A stretch of 64,000 bases of DNA from CAZADA01 sp964526675 (GTDB taxonomy: Bacteria; Pseudomonadota; Alphaproteobacteria; Caulobacterales; Maricaulaceae). The notes under the pieces were generated by a model. It did no database searches. It saw only the letters and a list, made by a program, of their open reading frames with translations, and had not been told where the DNA came from. The first letter of the stretch is position 1; every line of letters begins with the position of its first letter. Location of the stretch: NCBI GenBank assembly GCA_964526675.1, contig CAZGLY010000005.1:43546-107545 (forward strand), given 5' to 3'. Below are positions 62,030 to 64,000 of this stretch, in pieces. The position numbers and the translations under genes are program-made.

Positions 62030-62602
62030 TTAGGCGGCTCGCCCTGTCCGTTGGAGCTGCGCAAGCGCGGCGTCCGTCGTGATGAGCTGCGCGAATTCCC
62101 CGTTGAGGCTGGCCAGATGCGTGTCGTGGATCAGTTGGGCGTCGAGCGCGCGGCCGTCGGGCGCGATCTTCGGGAACGCGGCGCACGCGTCGCTGACAAG
62201 CTGGACGCGGAAGCCCAGATTGCCCGCCATCCGCACGGTCGTCGACACGCAGTGCTCCGTGGTCAGGCCGAAGGCGATGATCTCCGTCACGTCGGCGGCG
62301 CGCAGACGCTCCTCCAAGCCTGTTCCGATGAAGCCGGAGTTCACCGTCTTTTCGAACACCGGCTCGCCGTCGAGCGGCTGGGCTTCCGGCTTGAAGGCGT
62401 TGCCCGGCTGACCCGGGCGCAGTGGGCTCTCCGGTTCGGTGGAGTTATGCTTCACGTGGAAGATCGGGACGCCGGCCGCGCGCGCCGCGCTCAGCAGGCG
62501 CGCGACATTCCCCTCAAACGCCGGGTTGTTGCGCGTCCCGCCATAATACGCCTCGTCGTCGAGGCCCTGCTGAATGTCGATCGGAATGAGAGCGAGGGTC
62601 AT
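62030..62602 (-). CDS. Isochorismatase-family cysteine hydrolase
   Basis: A 190-residue hydrolase with the family's catalytic triad: D9 (PIDIQQG), K85 (VFEKTVNSGF) and C118 (TTEHCVSTT), plus the cis-peptide region GLTTEHC. The family includes nicotinamidase, N-carbamoylsarcosine amidase and maleamate amidohydrolases. The Cys excludes a true isochorismatase reaction. It starts 104 bases upstream of the dehydrogenase gene on the same strand. The substrate is not clear. Confidence 0.87.
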   Translation of the reverse strand: MTLALIPIDIQQGLDDEAYYGGTRNNPAFEGNVARLLSAARAAGVPIFHVKHNSTEPESPLRPGQPGNAFKPEAQPLDGEPVFEKTVNSGFIGTGLEERLRAADVTEIIAFGLTTEHCVSTTVRMAGNLGFRVQLVSDACAAFPKIAPDGRALDAQLIHDTHLASLNGEFAQLITTDAALAQLQRTGRAA

Positions 62603-62639
62603 ACGGCGACCTTTAGCACATTTGGCGACGCCGAGCCCA

Positions 62640-62811
62640 CGTCGAACGGACACGTGCGCCTGCAAGGGTTTGAGTATAAAGGGTTTTTAGGCTTTGCGGT
62701 TTGGGGGAGAGGACTGCTGAAGTCCATTTTAACCGTGCCGGTTGCTTGACACGCCGCCAGAATATTATCCCACAATAGATCGTTGACGATCGAGACCCCA
62801 TAGAGGTTCGC
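62640..62811. other. AT-rich intergenic islet
   Basis: This gap is clearly richer in A+T than the rest of the window, with runs such as TATAAAGGGTTTTTAGG and AATATTAT. It contains a small GGACT/AGTCC hairpin followed by ATTTT (62711-62729) that resembles a terminator with no gene before it. I see no coding sequence. It may be a remnant of an insertion that brought in the following gene. Confidence 0.5.
62746..62776 (+). promoter_or_regulatory. Possible promoter of the phospholipase A2-like gene
   Basis: A perfect TTGACA at 62746-62751 is followed by AT-rich DNA; the best -10 candidates are CACAAT after 19 bases or TATTAT after only 11. Spacing is imperfect in both cases. Confidence 0.35.
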
Positions 62812-63696
62812 GTGCCGCATTTTGCTTTTGATGTCTGCAGAGCTTTAATAGCTGCTGTCGGTGTTATGTCCATCGTGTTGAGCGGTTGTGCATCCCGAAC
62901 ATTGGGTGCTGAGGGTGGTGATCAGCAAAAACGATTGCGCTATGGCTCCTTTTGTGGTGCTGGGCACCCCTCCAACCTAGAAGCAATGCCGATTGAAAAT
63001 TCAAACAATCGAATTGCCTATCTGAAAAGCCTGCCCGCATTCGACACCCTCGATTATCTCTGCGGGCTGCATGATATCTGTTATGAAGTGTATGGGCACG
63101 ATGTCCATGCTTGCGATAACGCGTTTGCCGCCGGTTTGGATGTGTTAAGCGGCCCGGGATACAGCGCGTGCGAAGGGCTCGCGTTCGAGTGGAAGGTGGC
63201 GTTCCTCGCGGGGAAGAACATTCGCTACCCGACCCAGCTTGCGCGCCCGAGTGCGTTGACCGGCGGGCTTGAGGCGCTGTCGAAGCCTGTCACTGTCTTG
63301 GGAACTGGCGTGTTCGAAGTGCTGAGCTTCGGCCAGCAAACGAGGCGCGCGCGGGCTGCACAACAAGCGATACGATCCGGCCAGAAGGTATGTGCCACAG
63401 ACAATCGCACGCGCGCGCAAGTCGCCAACGCGTTCCAGGAGGAGTTCGCGGCGAAAACGGCTATGGCGTGCGGATGGACGCAACCGAACCGGAACTTGGC
63501 GGCTGGCGAGGCCTTCGGCGGCGAGTTGGTCGGCTGGAACCCACGACTTTTTGGATTGCCCGACTACCGAGTCTACAGCAGCGCCGGCCGGGAATTTCAA
63601 AAACTCACCCGCAGCGATCAGTTCACCACCTTGCAGGGGCGGGCCTGGGTGCAACAATACTGCCGCGCGCCTTATCAGGTCTTCGCGGACATGTAG
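62812..63696 (+). CDS. Phospholipase A2-like lipoprotein
   Basis: A 294-residue protein with a canonical lipobox LSGC (23-26). The next region follows the secreted phospholipase A2 pattern: a calcium-loop-like YGSFCGAGH (44-52), D81, then CGLHDICYEVYG with H87-D88 as the catalytic His and metal Asp, and HACDNAF with D102. The Cys spacing fits the disulfide-rich fold. The remaining 190 residues are not recognised. The GTG start has AGAGG upstream. The first third of the gene is AT-rich relative to its neighbours, suggesting transfer. Activity on phospholipids is inferred. Confidence 0.68.
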   Translation: MPHFAFDVCRALIAAVGVMSIVLSGCASRTLGAEGGDQQKRLRYGSFCGAGHPSNLEAMPIENSNNRIAYLKSLPAFDTLDYLCGLHDICYEVYGHDVHACDNAFAAGLDVLSGPGYSACEGLAFEWKVAFLAGKNIRYPTQLARPSALTGGLEALSKPVTVLGTGVFEVLSFGQQTRRARAAQQAIRSGQKVCATDNRTRAQVANAFQEEFAAKTAMACGWTQPNRNLAAGEAFGGELVGWNPRLFGLPDYRVYSSAGREFQKLTRSDQFTTLQGRAWVQQYCRAPYQVFADM

Positions 63697-63810
63697 CGGC
63701 AGGAGCGCGCCCAGCGTCGCGTTAGTTGTCGCGCGAGTTCACAGCGGTTCGTGTTGCCACAGCGACTGCGCATCGACCTCAGAACACTTTGGGCGCGAGT
63801 GGCCGACGCC

Positions 63811-64000
63811 TCACGCCATCGTGGGGATGACGAACGCGTTTTCGTCGTCGCGGTCGTCCGGCCAGCGCTGGGTGACGGTTTTGATCTTCGTCCAAAACCG
63901 CACGCCTTCCGGCCCATGCTGGTTGATGTCCGCGAAGGCCGAGCGCTTCCAGCCGCCGAAGGTGTGATAGGCCACCGGCACCGGGATCGGCACGTTGATC
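63811..64000 (-). CDS. mmsA: Methylmalonate-semialdehyde dehydrogenase, C-terminal end
   Basis: The last 62 or so residues of a CoA-acylating aldehyde dehydrogenase; the rest lies beyond the right window edge. NVPIPVPVAYHTFGGWKRS and GPEGVRFWTKIKTVTQRWP are characteristic of MmsA, which makes propionyl-CoA or acetyl-CoA in valine and inositol breakdown. The C-terminal NAFVIPTMA is also typical. It fits with the acyl-CoA dehydrogenase gene nearby. Confidence 0.92.
   Translation of the reverse strand, partial: INVPIPVPVAYHTFGGWKRSAFADINQHGPEGVRFWTKIKTVTQRWPDDRDDENAFVIPTMA

Overview
The window is about 64 kb of GC-rich DNA from the chromosome of an alphaproteobacterium. The signs are a TonB-dependent receptor, an Hsp20-DUF1150 pair, lptC-lptA-lptB-rpoN-hpf-ptsN in the usual order, and a large hopanoid cluster. 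Caulobacterales- or Parvularculales-like lineages are plausible, but no rRNA or other taxonomic marker is present. Genes are tightly packed, often overlapping as ATGA or GTGA, and no gap between genes exceeds about 225 bases. The longest gaps are 43099-43299 (ispH/dxs, divergent), 46202-46423 (ispA/OMP, divergent) and 62603-62811 (AT-rich). I saw no tRNA, rRNA, CRISPR array, IS element or phage genes.

Region 1 (1-19.3 kb) is the most interesting part: two divergent gene blocks that together encode what looks like complete mineralisation of a sulfosugar, most likely sulfoquinovose (SQ). On the minus strand, from a promoter whose -10 lies inside a perfect 22-bp palindrome near 13.85 kb, run a sulfolactaldehyde dehydrogenase candidate, a YihV-type sulfofructose kinase, a YihT/LacD-type aldolase, a fucose-isomerase-family sugar isomerase, a GH31 glycosidase, a TRAP transporter (Q, M, P) and a periplasmic SorA/SorB sulfite dehydrogenase. 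A GntR/UTRA regulator sits between the blocks. On the plus strand run suyA, suyB, comC, a suyZ-type sulfite exporter and slcC. The implied route is sulfosugar glycoside -> sulfosugar -> sulfofructose -> its 1-phosphate -> DHAP + sulfolactaldehyde -> (S)-sulfolactate -> sulfopyruvate -> (R)-sulfolactate -> pyruvate + sulfite, followed by sulfite export and oxidation to sulfate. The isomerase and glycosidase are not of the E. coli YihS and YihQ types.

Region 2 (19.4-30.4 kb) holds putA, a DUF3422 protein, the tesA/ybbA/ybbP trio and a membrane-anchored protein with a TIR-like N-terminus.

Region 3 (30.5-46.2 kb) is a hopanoid and isoprenoid supercluster. A sulfotransferase and a beta-propeller lipoprotein are translationally coupled to hpnA. 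They are followed by hpnB (opposite strand), hpnC, hpnD, hpnE, shc and hpnG, then hpnH, ispH, dxs and ispA. The cluster supplies farnesyl diphosphate, squalene, hopene and its C35 extension.

Region 4 (46.4-53.8 kb) has an outer-membrane barrel, Hsp20-DUF1150, ptsN-hpf-rpoN-lptB-lptA-lptC and a short RNase D.

Region 5 (53.9-64 kb) is a run of exported or lipid-anchored hydrolases (amidase, M48 peptidase, serine beta-lactamase-like, SMP-30-like, class 3 lipase), an acyl-CoA dehydrogenase coupled to a small unknown protein, a cysteine hydrolase, an AT-rich islet with a phospholipase A2-like lipoprotein, and the end of mmsA.
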